From NCBI GenBank assembly GCA_017937765.1, contig JAGBCY010000027.1, positions 18,422-82,421 on the forward strand: a DNA stretch of 64,000 bases, written 5' to 3'. A program made the position numbers and the translations under genes. The notes below the pieces were generated by a model, which saw only the letters and a list, made by a program, of their open reading frames with translations, searched no databases and had not been told where the DNA came from. Shown here piece by piece: positions 8,554 through 18,537 of this stretch. Each line of letters starts with the position of its first letter. The stretch's first letter is position 1. This DNA is from Alistipes sp. (GTDB taxonomy: Bacteria > Bacteroidota > Bacteroidia > Bacteroidales > Rikenellaceae).

Positions 8554-11205
8554 TTAGTACATATAGTCGTACTGCGAGTAGCTCTTGTCGTACTTCAAAT
8601 CGGCCAACGATGCCGCCTTGACGCCGATGTTAAATGCCCAGCTTCGGTGGTTACCGAAGGGTATCCACGTGAAGGACATCTGCCAGCAGTGCAGGTCGCG
8701 CGTGATGGCAATCGAGGTCATCGACATCTTACGCGCCGTGAAGTCGTAACCCGACGTTGCGGTGATCATCAACTTAGGTGTGAGCTTGACGCTGGCGTTG
8801 AAGTTAACGGTCTGTTGTATATTCTTCTTATATCCCGTGGTTCCGTTGTTCACGAATTGGGCATTATAGCTGAAACTATAATTGAAACCGAAGTTCCACG
8901 GTATCGAGAAGTCATAGTATTGGCCCGCCATCCATTGTCGTCGCATTGCGGGGTTGAGTTGGCCATAGGGGTCGGACCACGAGTTGAAGTATTCCGCCGG
9001 CAGCGACGTGATGTCGTTACCAGCCACCTGTCCCTTGTTCTCGCGCGACTTGAAGGTATAGCCGAAACTCCAGCTCGCCGTCTGTATTCGTCCCGGCAGG
9101 CCACGACTCCACATCAGCTTATTGTAGCGCACACCCTCGGGCGACACCTCATATGGATCAAGCGTGAGTGATAGGTTGAGGGCGATATTTTGGTAGATGG
9201 TGGTACGTAGCTGTATCGGGAGCGTCGAGAGGCGCATCGAGTCGGCAAGGAAGTTATACGAACCGTTGATCGAGATCTGGTCAATAATCTTCACCTTCTT
9301 GACCGTATCCTTCGTGCGCACCTTAGCCTCGAGCGACTGCGACAGACCGAACGTGAGGTTTAGCTGCTGACCGCTACCCGGCACACCATAGGCGTTATCC
9401 GTGAAGGGCGAGTAGACCTTGAACTTACCCGTAGTATCGGTCTGCACGGTCTCGTAGAAACCATACTTCTGGCGGCTAAAGTCGGGGGCATAGCTGAAAC
9501 CGACGTTAGGCGTGAGGGTGTGGCGCACGGCCTGGAGCTTGCGCTCCTTCTTTTTGGCGACGTAGGTACCGTACACGGTGGTGTTGGCCGATACCGAGGC
9601 GTTGTAGTTATACAGACGCCAGAAGCCATACTCCGGATCGAGAGTCTCGACCGTGTGGGTCTCGTCGTTCCACTGCTGGCTCACCTTCTTGAAGTACCAA
9701 CGCTCGGTGTAGTTGAACGAGGGGCTTACGTTGATGTAGTTGAAGAGCGAGAGCGACGTCGAGACGGGGATCGTGTGCTGAATACCGTTCTTCATATTTT
9801 GCAACGTCTCCTTCGTAAACATCTCATCCTCGGTGGTATTCACCGTGTTTGTCATCTTCATCGAGTAGCTCATCTTGATCTTCTCGTACCAGCGTGTCTT
9901 ACCGATGGCCTCCTTGCGCTTGAAGGGGTTGAAGCTGGCGACGTTGAAGGTAATCGTCGGTAGGGTCACGGCGATGGTTTTATTCTTCGAGTTCTGCGAC
10001 ACCGACATATTAAACGCCAGCGAGAAGGGTGTTCCCTCCCAGTTCTTCGAGTACGAGATCGAAGAGTTGGTCTGCGTGGCGAGGATGTCGTTCACGCTTG
10101 TTGCCGAGTAGCGGCTATAACCACTCGAGGTGAGGTTCACCGATGCTGAGAACGTTGAGCCGGGGTTGGCCTTAGCATCTTGCGAGTGGGTCCACTGAAT
10201 CTTGTAGTTGTTCTGCTGTACGAAGTCGGGCTCACCCTTCTCACCCGTGCGGATTGCCGAGTACTGAAGGTTGAAGTTACCGCGGAACTTATAACGCTTG
10301 ACGTACTGCGATACGGCCGACACCTCCCACGAACCGAGCGTATAGATACCACCACGGATGGCGAGGTCCATATGCTCGCCGAGGGCGAAGTAGTAACCGA
10401 TGTCGCGGATGAAGAAACCCTTAGCATCCTCACCATAGGTAGGCATAAGGATACCCGACTTCGGTCCCATATGTATAGGGAAGAAGGCCTCGGGGATACC
10501 GGGGAAGTAGATGGGCACATCCTCCATAACGAGGTAGGCATAGCCCGTCACGATCTTCTTTCCGGGGATGACCTTCGCCTGCGTCATCGCAAGGTAGAAG
10601 TGGGGGTGGTCCGTACAGTCACACGTCGTGTACATACCGTTACCGATATGGATGGTCTCGTCGGGGTGCATCTTTACGCTACTACCGATAAGCCAGCCGT
10701 CACCCTCCTGCGTGGCGATACCCTTGATCTTTGCCTTGCGCGTGTCGAGGTTGTAGGTGATGGTGTCCATCGTATAGGGTGAGCCACCGTCCGAGAACTC
10801 GGGGTGTGTCTGCGTGGGTTTGCCATCAACACTGTCGGCTGCGTAGCCGTGCGCGTAGATGTCCTTTGTCTGCATATCGACACGCATAAAGTCTGCCTTG
10901 AGGTTCATACCCTGATACGTCACATCGCCACTCTTGTAGCTATATATCATCTTGTTCGTGGCGTCGAATACCACCGAGTCCACGGCTTTACCCTCGATGA
11001 TATCGGTGAACATTGGGGCTGAAACACGCCGACGGTTCTGATTGTCGCCAGTTGTGTCCCTTACACCCTCAGTACGGTCGACGCTATCGCGGCTCTGGAA
11101 AAGACCAAAACCACCTGCACCGGCACTCGTAAGGCCCAGCGTAAGGCACATAAACACTACAACGAGCAGCGTAGACGTGAGATATTTTATAAATAAATGT
11201 CTCAA
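8554..11205 (-). CDS. lptD: LPS-assembly protein LptD, Bacteroidetes type
   Basis: This 883-residue outer-membrane protein has an N-terminal signal segment (LLVVVFMCLTLGLTSAGAG). An OstA/LptA-like beta domain follows (about residues 65-200, with repeated pieces such as YSYKSGDVTYQGMNLKAD and KIKGIATQEGDGWLIG). A long aromatic-rich beta-barrel region runs to the C-terminus, ending in alternating aromatics (KSYSQYDYMY). By family, LptD with LptE inserts lipopolysaccharide into the outer leaflet. The divergent neighbours encode an amidase and an MCE lipid-transport protein, which fits an envelope-assembly locus. Only two cysteines, close together (CDC, about residue 195), are obvious, so the disulfide pattern differs from E. 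coli LptD. Confidence 0.85.
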   Translation of the reverse strand: MRHLFIKYLTSTLLVVVFMCLTLGLTSAGAGGFGLFQSRDSVDRTEGVRDTTGDNQNRRRVSAPMFTDIIEGKAVDSVVFDATNKMIYSYKSGDVTYQGMNLKADFMRVDMQTKDIYAHGYAADSVDGKPTQTHPEFSDGGSPYTMDTITYNLDTRKAKIKGIATQEGDGWLIGSSVKMHPDETIHIGNGMYTTCDCTDHPHFYLAMTQAKVIPGKKIVTGYAYLVMEDVPIYFPGIPEAFFPIHMGPKSGILMPTYGEDAKGFFIRDIGYYFALGEHMDLAIRGGIYTLGSWEVSAVSQYVKRYKFRGNFNLQYSAIRTGEKGEPDFVQQNNYKIQWTHSQDAKANPGSTFSASVNLTSSGYSRYSATSVNDILATQTNSSISYSKNWEGTPFSLAFNMSVSQNSKNKTIAVTLPTITFNVASFNPFKRKEAIGKTRWYEKIKMSYSMKMTNTVNTTEDEMFTKETLQNMKNGIQHTIPVSTSLSLFNYINVSPSFNYTERWYFKKVSQQWNDETHTVETLDPEYGFWRLYNYNASVSANTTVYGTYVAKKKERKLQAVRHTLTPNVGFSYAPDFSRQKYGFYETVQTDTTGKFKVYSPFTDNAYGVPGSGQQLNLTFGLSQSLEAKVRTKDTVKKVKIIDQISINGSYNFLADSMRLSTLPIQLRTTIYQNIALNLSLTLDPYEVSPEGVRYNKLMWSRGLPGRIQTASWSFGYTFKSRENKGQVAGNDITSLPAEYFNSWSDPYGQLNPAMRRQWMAGQYYDFSIPWNFGFNYSFSYNAQFVNNGTTGYKKNIQQTVNFNASVKLTPKLMITATSGYDFTARKMSMTSIAITRDLHCWQMSFTWIPFGNHRSWAFNIGVKAASLADLKYDKSYSQYDYMY

Positions 11206-11222
11206 AATTCAATAATTTTTCG

Positions 11223-11244
11223 TAACTTTGCCGACGATGTCGGC
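11223..11244 (+). promoter_or_regulatory. Candidate promoter and 5' hairpin for the amidase gene
   Basis: TAACTTTG at 11223-11230 matches the -7 consensus. Immediately after it, GCCGAC-GAT-GTCGGC (11230-11244) forms a perfect hairpin that would lie at the extreme 5' end of the transcript. The leader to the ATG would be about 120 bases. No convincing -33 element is seen. Confidence 0.4.
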
Positions 11245-11319
11245 AAAACAGCCCGAGGGTAGGGGGTTAGTCTCCTTTAGTTCGGGTGGTCTCTCCGACG
11301 CCATTGCGGTTACAACTCG

Positions 11320-11327
11320 CAAAGATA
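11320..11327 (-). promoter_or_regulatory. Candidate -7 box for lptD
   Basis: On the minus strand this reads TATCTTTG. It lies about 115 bases upstream of the lptD ATG and close to the amidase start, so the two divergent transcripts would overlap at their 5' ends. The -33 region is weak. Confidence 0.4.
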
Positions 11328-11357
11328 GTAATTATTTTGCATAAAATTCACTAATTT

Positions 11358-12506
11358 ATGAGAAATCTCATAATTGCCCTATTGCTTTTAGCAATGTTCC
11401 CCATCGGGGTAAACGCCGAGGATGCCGCTTTTGTTGCGTCGCCGGAGCGAAAAAGGGTGGTTGTCATCGACCCGGGACACGGCGGTCCGCGTCCGGGTAA
11501 GGTGATGAGGGATGTCGTTGAGGCGGACTACGTGCTCGATGTCTCGAAGGAGGTGCAGAGACAGCTCGGTGAGAAGATGTCTGATTTGGAGGTATACCTC
11601 ACCCGCTCGAGCGACTCGGCATATCACGAGAATCAGGCGGCGGATAACCGTAAGCGCGCAGAATTTGCAAATAAGAAGGGGGCGGATCTCTATGTGTCGA
11701 TTCACGCTAATGCTCACAAGAAGACGACAGTTACGGGCTGCGAGGTGTGGGTGCTGACGCTCAACGACAAGCTGATGAGTCAGAATCAGGATAAGGCTGC
11801 AAGTTATGCCGATGATGGCGACTTTATCAACCTCGAGGATATCGACCGTACGTCGCAGGGTTTTATGATGGCCGTTGCGCGACAGCTTGATAACGAGCCG
11901 TTTAGTCGTTATTTTGCGGAGCTGTGCTGCGAAAATATCTCGAAGTATGGCCTTGCTAACTTGGGTGTTAAGGCGGGTCCGGTGTTTACCGTCTTGTACT
12001 ACTTTGAGGGTCCGGGTGTAATTGTCGAGTTGGGCTACCTGACCAACACAAATGATTACGACTATCTTACCTCTAAGGGTGCGAAGAAGGAGATGGCAAC
12101 GGCTATAAGCGATGCTATCGTTTGTTACTTCAAGGCTCTCGATGGTATTGCCGATGAGGAACCTGCGGTGGAGGCTGCTGAGGAGTCTGCGGGGGTGGCT
12201 GTGTCGCATAGTGTTACGGTGAATGCCGTGGAGGCTGATGCTGTGGCTGATGCTGAGCCGCTTACGGAGGGTTATACCATACAGCTCATCTCGAGCACGG
12301 TGGAGGTGCCCACGGACGACTACCAATTTAAGGGCTACAAGGGTCGTGTGGCTCAATATATGGGTACGGGACGCTATAAATATAAGTATTGTTACGGCAG
12401 CTACGCTTCGGCCGAGGAGGCAAAGGAGGATCTTGCCGAGGCTCGTAAGACCTTCAAGGATGCCTATGTGGTGCGATTCAAGGATGGAAACATCGTAACT
12501 AAATAG
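11358..12506 (+). CDS. N-acetylmuramoyl-L-alanine amidase (Amidase_3) with C-terminal SPOR-like domain
   Basis: This 382-residue protein starts with a signal peptide (residues 1-20, ending GVNA). The Amidase_3 zinc domain follows: VVVIDPGHGG with ligand His41, a glutamate in VVEADYVLDV (about residue 55), and LYVSIHANAH with the third ligand. GVIVELGYLTN carries the catalytic glutamate. By family it cleaves the MurNAc-L-alanine bond of peptidoglycan in the periplasm. An acidic Ala/Val/Glu linker (about 265-305) leads to a C-terminal region (YTIQLISS...YKYCYGSYASAEEAKEDLAEAR) that resembles a SPOR domain, which binds denuded glycan strands at the septum. An MCE gene follows 49 bases downstream. 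Confidence 0.92.
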   Translation: MRNLIIALLLLAMFPIGVNAEDAAFVASPERKRVVVIDPGHGGPRPGKVMRDVVEADYVLDVSKEVQRQLGEKMSDLEVYLTRSSDSAYHENQAADNRKRAEFANKKGADLYVSIHANAHKKTTVTGCEVWVLTLNDKLMSQNQDKAASYADDGDFINLEDIDRTSQGFMMAVARQLDNEPFSRYFAELCCENISKYGLANLGVKAGPVFTVLYYFEGPGVIVELGYLTNTNDYDYLTSKGAKKEMATAISDAIVCYFKALDGIADEEPAVEAAEESAGVAVSHSVTVNAVEADAVADAEPLTEGYTIQLISSTVEVPTDDYQFKGYKGRVAQYMGTGRYKYKYCYGSYASAEEAKEDLAEARKTFKDAYVVRFKDGNIVTK

Positions 12507-12555
12507 TGTGAAAAGATAGATCAGAGCGTAAGAAAAAATTAAAAGTTCAAAGGAT

Positions 12556-13524
12556 ATGAAACTGAGAAGAGAGTTTAAGATTGGCATATTTGCCGTTATC
12601 GTTATCGCTGTTGCGTGGTGGGGAATCAAGTGGCTCGGAGGCCAGAACATCCTGCTTCAGAGCAATATCTACTACGTCTACTACGACGATGTGTCGGGCT
12701 TACAGGAGTCCTCGCGCGTGAACCTTCGTGGCGTGGAGGTTGGTAACGTTCGCGACATCAGCCTCGAGCGAGATCGTGTTAAGGTGGAGATTGCCGTGGA
12801 GAGTAAGTATGCGGAGTATATCCCTGCAAACTCGGTGGCAGAGATTGGCTCGGCGGGCCTTATGGGTGGTGTTGAGATATGTATCATCCAGGGCGATGCG
12901 GCTGAATTCATCGAGGATGGAGCAACGATCGAGGGTCGTATCAAGCCCGATATGCTCGGCTCGCTTGCCGATCAGGGCACGGAGTTGATGACGGGACTTA
13001 CGGAGACGATTGATGGTGTGAATGCCCTCATCGGTGGCAATAGCCAGAACATTACGGATCTTGTGGCTAACCTCGAGTCTATGTCGTCGTCGATCGACGC
13101 AATCCTCACTTCATCTGCACCCAACATCAACAGTGCGATGAACGACCTCAGCGCGTTTACTGCAACACTTGCTGCGAACACCGAGCGTATCGAGTCGATG
13201 CTCTCGAATCTCGATAACTTCTCGGGCGAGCTTGCCGAGGCTGATGTTGTTAATCAGCTCACGGCTACCGTGGCGTCGCTCAATCAGTTGCTCGCCGACA
13301 TCGAGGGTGGCGAGGGCTCGGTAGGTAAGCTCCTCACCGATGACGAACTCTACAACTCGCTCACTACGGCGGGTGATAACCTCGGCTTGTTGCTCGAGGA
13401 TTTGAAGGCTAACCCGATGCGTTATGTCCACTTCTCGCTCTTCGGTCAGTCGGAGGAGAAGGCCGAGGCTAAGGCTGCGCGTAAGGCTGCAAAGGCCGAG
13501 AAGCAGGAGGGTAAGGCTGAGTAA
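12556..13524 (+). CDS. MCE/MlaD family lipid-transport protein
   Basis: This 322-residue protein has one N-terminal membrane anchor (FAVIVIAVAWWGIKWLGG, about residues 11-28). A single MCE domain follows (YYVYYDDVSGLQESSRVNLRGVEVG, then IGSAGLMGGVEICI). After it comes a long helical region rich in Asn, Ser and Leu and a lysine/alanine-rich tail. By family it forms a periplasmic ring carrying phospholipids between the membranes with an ABC transporter. The partner ATPase and permease (MlaFE) are not in the window. The gene sits in the amidase-lptD envelope locus. Confidence 0.88.
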   Translation: MKLRREFKIGIFAVIVIAVAWWGIKWLGGQNILLQSNIYYVYYDDVSGLQESSRVNLRGVEVGNVRDISLERDRVKVEIAVESKYAEYIPANSVAEIGSAGLMGGVEICIIQGDAAEFIEDGATIEGRIKPDMLGSLADQGTELMTGLTETIDGVNALIGGNSQNITDLVANLESMSSSIDAILTSSAPNINSAMNDLSAFTATLAANTERIESMLSNLDNFSGELAEADVVNQLTATVASLNQLLADIEGGEGSVGKLLTDDELYNSLTTAGDNLGLLLEDLKANPMRYVHFSLFGQSEEKAEAKAARKAAKAEKQEGKAE

Positions 13525-13612
13525 TATAGTGATAATCAGGGAGCTGTGCGCGGGTGATAGATACATCCAACGTACGGCTCTCGGTGGTAAGATAGCATAA
13601 TAGTCTAAAGAT

Positions 13613-16099
13613 ATGATATATCCGTCGAATTTCGAACAGAGGGTGGGCTTCGATCGTATCCGCGAGGCGGTGATGTCGCGCTGTACGATGGAGTCGTCGC
13701 GCGAGGTTATCCGCAGCGAGGGCTTCGCGCGCTCACGTCGCGAGGTGGAGCGCAGGCTGACTCTTGCCGACGAGATGCGACTGATGATATCTATGGAGGC
13801 GGGCGCAGCTATCGGTGAGCAGGAGGACCTGCAAAATATCGTCGATAAGGTGCGTGTCGAGGGATCGTACCTCACGGTCGAGGAGGCGGCGACGTTGTTG
13901 CGCGCCCTTAAGTCGGCGGCCGAGATCGTGGGCTTCATCCTCTCGCGTAAGGAGCGTAGCTATCCTGCGCTTAAGGCACTTAGCTCGGGCGTTACGATAT
14001 TCCCCGAGCTGCAACGCGCCATCGAGCGCGTGGTGGACGAGACGGGTGAGGTGCGCTCGAGTGCATCGCCCGAGTTACACGACATACGACGTGCCATCCG
14101 CGAGCACGAGGGGCAGGTCGCTAAGCGTCTCCAGCAGGTGTTGCAGAGGGCTAAGTCTCAAGGTATTGTCGATGCCGATGCTATGATCTCGATACGCGAT
14201 GGCCACGCCGTGATACCCGTCGCTGCTGCGAATAAGCGCAAGCTTTCGGGCTTCATCCACGACGAGTCGGCCACGGGCCGTACTTTCTATATCGAGCCTG
14301 TCGAGGTCGTCGAGCTTAACAACGAACTTAGGGAGTTGGAGTATGCCGAGAAGAGGGAGGTGGTGAGAATCCTCACCGAGCTCACGGCGGTGCTCAGGGT
14401 CGATGTCGATGGCATCGCACGTATCGAGGAGTACCTCACGGCTATTGATGCCCTGAGGGCTAAGGCACGCTGGGCCTTGGACTACGGTGCCGTGCGTCCG
14501 ATAATCTCGACCGAGGGTCGACTGTTGCTACGCAAGGCACGACATCCGCTTTTGGAACAGACACTTAGGGAGCAGGGTAAGGCTATCGTGCCGTTGGATA
14601 TGGAGCTCAATGCCGAGCGACGAATACTCGTAATCTCGGGACCCAACGCTGGTGGTAAGTCGGTCTGTTTGAAGACCACGGGAATATTGCAGTATATGGT
14701 GCAGTGCGGCTTCTTGGTGCCCGTGTTGGAGAACTCGGAGTTCCCGATGTTCGACGCGCTGATGATCGACATTGGTGACCAGCAGTCACTGGAGAACGAT
14801 CTTTCGACCTACTCGTCGCACCTTGTGAATATGAAGATGATGTTGCAGGAGGCCTCGGAGCACACGCTCATCCTCATCGACGAGTTTGGTTCGGGCACGG
14901 AGCCCACGATTGGTGGTGCGATATCCGAGTCGATACTCGAACGCTTCGTCGAGCGTCGGGCTTATGGCGTGATTACGACGCACTATGCCAACATCAAGTA
15001 CTTCGCATCGCGTAACGAGGGCGTGGTAAACGGAGCTATGTCCTTTGATGTTAAGAATATACAGCCACTCTTTAGCCTCGAGATGGGTAAGCCCGGAAGC
15101 TCGTTTGCTATCGAGGTGGCACGAAAAATAGGCCTGCCGGAGGATATTGTCCGCAAGGCTATGGACAAGGCTGGCGAGGACCATATAAACCTCGAAAAGC
15201 AGTTGAGGGAGATTGCACGCGATAAGCGTTACTGGGCCGAGAAGCGCGACAGAATCCGTGTGACGGATAGAAAGGTCGAGCAGCTCGAGCAGACCTATAC
15301 CGATAGGTTGCAGAGCATCAAGGACGAGCGTAGGGAGATACTGGATAAGGCACGTAAGGAGGCTGAAGAGCTTATCGCTGAGGCTAATCGCCAGATTGAG
15401 AATACGATACGTACCATCCGCGAGTCGCAGGCAGAGAAAGAGCTCACGCGTATGGCGCGTAAGGAGCTGGAGTCGTTTGCCGATGGGGTCGATGGTGCAA
15501 AGGGTGCTAATGACGACCGCATCGAAAGAGAGATGGAGCGTTTAGCACGTCGCCGTGAGCGACGCGAGCAGAGGGCCGAGAATCGCGAGAAGGGCATCGA
15601 GCAACCTAAGGTTGCGGAGCCTAAGCCCCAGAAGATTGAGGTGGGCACGAAGGTGAAGATGGAGGGTCAGACGGTGCCTGGCGTGGTGGAGTCTATCAAG
15701 GGTAAGCGTGCGCAGGTTACCTTCGGGAATATGCGTATGATGGTGGAGCTCGCGCGCCTGAGGGCAGTGTCGGGTGCGGAGTATCGCGAGTCTACGCGAC
15801 CTACGGCTGCACGTACCGTCGTGTCGGTCGACATCCGCGAGCGCAAGCTCAACTTCCGCGACACGATTGATGTGCGCGGTATGCGTGCGGTGGAGGCATT
15901 GGAGGCTGTCGAGGATTTGGTGGATGATGCCTTGATGGTCGGTGTCTCGAGCGTCACTATTCTCCACGGCAAGGGCACAGGTGCCCTGAAGGAGGAGATT
16001 CGTCGCTATCTGCGTACGGTGAAGGATGTGGCTACGATTGCTGATGACCACGCCGATCGTGGTGGCGCAGGTATCACGCTTGTAACGTTCAAGCAGTAG
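13613..16099 (+). CDS. mutS2: MutS2 ATPase/endonuclease with Smr domain
   Basis: This 828-residue protein has the MutS-family core without the mismatch-recognition domain. It carries Walker A SGPNAGGKSVCLKTTG (about 342-357), Walker B TLILIDEFGSGTEP and the TTHYANIK segment. A long charged coiled coil follows (about 510-660). The C-terminal Smr nuclease domain shows IDVRGMRAVEALEAVEDLVDDA and the HGKGTGALKEEIR motif. MutS2 acts on branched DNA and on collided ribosomes in other bacteria rather than in classical mismatch repair. It is 88 bases after the MCE gene and 74 bases before murF-alr, probably in one transcript. Confidence 0.95.
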   Translation: MIYPSNFEQRVGFDRIREAVMSRCTMESSREVIRSEGFARSRREVERRLTLADEMRLMISMEAGAAIGEQEDLQNIVDKVRVEGSYLTVEEAATLLRALKSAAEIVGFILSRKERSYPALKALSSGVTIFPELQRAIERVVDETGEVRSSASPELHDIRRAIREHEGQVAKRLQQVLQRAKSQGIVDADAMISIRDGHAVIPVAAANKRKLSGFIHDESATGRTFYIEPVEVVELNNELRELEYAEKREVVRILTELTAVLRVDVDGIARIEEYLTAIDALRAKARWALDYGAVRPIISTEGRLLLRKARHPLLEQTLREQGKAIVPLDMELNAERRILVISGPNAGGKSVCLKTTGILQYMVQCGFLVPVLENSEFPMFDALMIDIGDQQSLENDLSTYSSHLVNMKMMLQEASEHTLILIDEFGSGTEPTIGGAISESILERFVERRAYGVITTHYANIKYFASRNEGVVNGAMSFDVKNIQPLFSLEMGKPGSSFAIEVARKIGLPEDIVRKAMDKAGEDHINLEKQLREIARDKRYWAEKRDRIRVTDRKVEQLEQTYTDRLQSIKDERREILDKARKEAEELIAEANRQIENTIRTIRESQAEKELTRMARKELESFADGVDGAKGANDDRIEREMERLARRRERREQRAENREKGIEQPKVAEPKPQKIEVGTKVKMEGQTVPGVVESIKGKRAQVTFGNMRMMVELARLRAVSGAEYRESTRPTAARTVVSVDIRERKLNFRDTIDVRGMRAVEALEAVEDLVDDALMVGVSSVTILHGKGTGALKEEIRRYLRTVKDVATIADDHADRGGAGITLVTFKQ

Positions 16100-16173
16100 A
16101 TAAAGGCGATACCGGGGCGTTGTGAGATGTGCGCGTGGCAACGAATGTTTAAGGAAGAATAAAGCGTAAAGAT

Positions 16174-18537
16174 ATGAATTATCTATTGTCGGAGATTGCC
16201 CAGATTGTGGGCGGTGAGCTTCGGGGCACGGATCTGAGAGTCAGTGAGATGGCTACCGACTCGCGCAGTGTCGTGGCCAGCGATGGGGTGGTCTTTGCCG
16301 CCATCGACGGAAAGAACCACGACGGCCATAACTACATACGTCGTATGACGGAGCGCGGTGTCGAGGCCTTCATCGTGGAGCACGACGTCGAGCTGCCGAC
16401 AAAGGGTTGTGGTATGGTTAAGGTGGCATCTACGCTCGAGGCTCTGCAACGCCTCGCCGCGCACCACCGCAACCAGTTCAAGGGTACGGTCGTAGCTATC
16501 ACGGGCTCAAACGGCAAGACCATTGTCAAGGAGTGGGCGGCACGCTCGATGCCCGACGCGGTACGTTCGTTTGCCTCGCCTAAGAGTTATAACTCGCAGC
16601 TCGGTGTGGCTCTGTCGCTCCTTATGCTCGAAGGTACGGAGCAGGTGGCATTCATCGAGGCGGGTATCTCGGAGCCTGGCGAGATGGAGCGTCTGGAGAG
16701 GATGATACGCCCCGATATCGTGGTTGTCACTTCCATTGGTGATGCCCACTCGGCAAACTTCGCCTCGGAGGAGCAGAAGCTCGACGAGAAGCTACTCTTG
16801 GCGCGTGCGGCGCGCACGGTTATATATAGCAGGGAGTACCCGACGTTGGCCCGCCGCTTGGAGGAGTTGTATGCCGATCGCGAGCTGGTGGACTCGAGCC
16901 GTGAGACTGTCGACGATGCTATGGAGCTAAGCGACGCTCTGATGGTAGATGCCTACCACGTACAGGCCCTGATGCGTAAGTTGGGCTACGGTGTTGATAA
17001 GGCGATATTCTCGGCTAAGGTGGCTATGAGGCTCGAACTGAAGGAGGGTATCGACGACTCGATGGTTATCGACGACACCTATAACTCGGACATCAACTCC
17101 GTGGTTGCGGCACTCGATGCCCTGCACTTGCAGTCTATGGGACGTAGGCGTGTGGCCGTGATATCGGATATTCGCCAGAGCGGTATGGCTCCCGAGGAAC
17201 TGTATGGCCGTGTGGCAGAGGCGGTACGTAAGGCGTCGGTCGACCACCTTATCGGTGTGGGCGAGACGATAGCCTCGTTCCAACACCTCTTCCCTCGAGG
17301 CTCGTCGTTCTATCTCTCGACCGATGAACTTATCGAGAACTTCGCGCGTGAGCGTTGGGCTAAGTCGGTGATCCTTGTCAAGGGTAGCCGTGATAGCCGC
17401 TTTGAGCGTGTGAGTCGACTCTTGGAGCGTAGGACCCACACGACAACACTCGAGGTGGACCTCGCCGCGATGAAGAAGAACCTTAACCACTTCCGTCGTC
17501 ATCTGCCGCAGCACCACCCCGTTGTGGCTATGGTCAAGGCCTCGAGCTACGGCACGGGCGATGTCGACGTTGCGCGTATGTTGCAGCACGAGGGGGTTAG
17601 ATACCTCGCTGTTGCCTTTGCCGATGAGGGTGTTGTGCTTAGGTCAAAGGGTATCACGATGCCTATCGTCGTGCTCAATGCCGATGAGGATAGCTTCGAT
17701 GTGATGATTGCTCACGACCTCGAGCCTGAGATTTATAGCTTCCACTCGTTGGATGCCTTTCGTCGTGCCGTGCATCGTGCCCATCGCGAGGCATATCCCA
17801 TTCACATAAAGCTCGATACGGGTATGCACCGTCTGGGATTTATCGACGAGGATGTCGACCTCTTGGGCCGTGCCGTGCATCACGATGCTTCGTTGCACAT
17901 CGCCTCGATATTCTCGCACCTTAGCTCGGCTGATATGCCTGAGGAGGATGCCTTCACGCGTCAGCAGATTGCCGACTTCGACTATATGAGCCAGCAACTT
18001 ACCGAGTGGCTCGACTATAAGCCTCTGAGACATATCGCCAACTCGGCAGCTATCGTGCGCTTCCCCGAGGCGGCGTTCGATATGTGTCGCTTGGGTCTGG
18101 GTCTCTATGGCTTTGGCTTCGAACATAACGAGGAGCTTATCCCCGTGGCTACGCTCTCAACGCGCATTGTGCAGATACGCACGCACCGCGCTGGCGAGTC
18201 GGTAGGCTACGGACGCAGTGCCGTTACGGAGCGTGAGACGACTATCGCTACGATACCCGTGGGCTATGCCGATGGCCTCGACCGTCACTTGGGTGGTGGC
18301 CGCTGGGAGGTACTTGTGGGTAGCCGGCGTGCCAAGATTGTGGGACGCGTATGTATGGATAGTGCGATGATCGACCTCACGGGCATAGAGGGAGTCGCCG
18401 TAGGTGATAGGGTGACGATATTTGGCCCTACGGCGGGTAATACGCTCGAGGATATGGCCCGCGTATTGGATACCATCCCTTATGAGATAATGACCTCGAT
18501 ATCTACGCGCGTAAAACGCATATACACAGAACGATGA
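16174..18537 (+). CDS. murF-alr: Bifunctional MurF ligase / alanine racemase fusion
   Basis: This 787-residue fusion is characteristic of Bacteroidetes. Residues 1 to about 425 are MurF (UDP-MurNAc-tripeptide:D-Ala-D-Ala ligase), with the N-terminal substrate domain (ATDSRSV), ATP loop ITGSNGKT (109-116), and IDDTYNSDINS. From about 430 on is a fold-type III PLP alanine racemase: the PLP lysine is Lys455 in VAMVKASSYGTG (the usual motif is KANAYGHG-like), then KLDTGMHRLGF, PVGYADGLDRH and GRVCMDS. The fusion makes D-Ala and attaches the D-Ala-D-Ala dipeptide; the dipeptide ligase is separate. Its stop overlaps the next ATG by 4 bases, implying translational coupling. A second, membrane-linked MurF-like ligase is at 50283. 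Confidence 0.95.
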   Translation: MNYLLSEIAQIVGGELRGTDLRVSEMATDSRSVVASDGVVFAAIDGKNHDGHNYIRRMTERGVEAFIVEHDVELPTKGCGMVKVASTLEALQRLAAHHRNQFKGTVVAITGSNGKTIVKEWAARSMPDAVRSFASPKSYNSQLGVALSLLMLEGTEQVAFIEAGISEPGEMERLERMIRPDIVVVTSIGDAHSANFASEEQKLDEKLLLARAARTVIYSREYPTLARRLEELYADRELVDSSRETVDDAMELSDALMVDAYHVQALMRKLGYGVDKAIFSAKVAMRLELKEGIDDSMVIDDTYNSDINSVVAALDALHLQSMGRRRVAVISDIRQSGMAPEELYGRVAEAVRKASVDHLIGVGETIASFQHLFPRGSSFYLSTDELIENFARERWAKSVILVKGSRDSRFERVSRLLERRTHTTTLEVDLAAMKKNLNHFRRHLPQHHPVVAMVKASSYGTGDVDVARMLQHEGVRYLAVAFADEGVVLRSKGITMPIVVLNADEDSFDVMIAHDLEPEIYSFHSLDAFRRAVHRAHREAYPIHIKLDTGMHRLGFIDEDVDLLGRAVHHDASLHIASIFSHLSSADMPEEDAFTRQQIADFDYMSQQLTEWLDYKPLRHIANSAAIVRFPEAAFDMCRLGLGLYGFGFEHNEELIPVATLSTRIVQIRTHRAGESVGYGRSAVTERETTIATIPVGYADGLDRHLGGGRWEVLVGSRRAKIVGRVCMDSAMIDLTGIEGVAVGDRVTIFGPTAGNTLEDMARVLDTIPYEIMTSISTRVKRIYTER

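Noticed and set aside
11388-12650. 420-codon minus-strand frame opposite the amidase
   Set aside because: Antisense shadow of a gene with full zinc-amidase motifs; no promoter or known family. Similar shadows at 21077-22282, 34302-35585, 35623-36906, 45101-46162 and 50595-51878 were also dropped.
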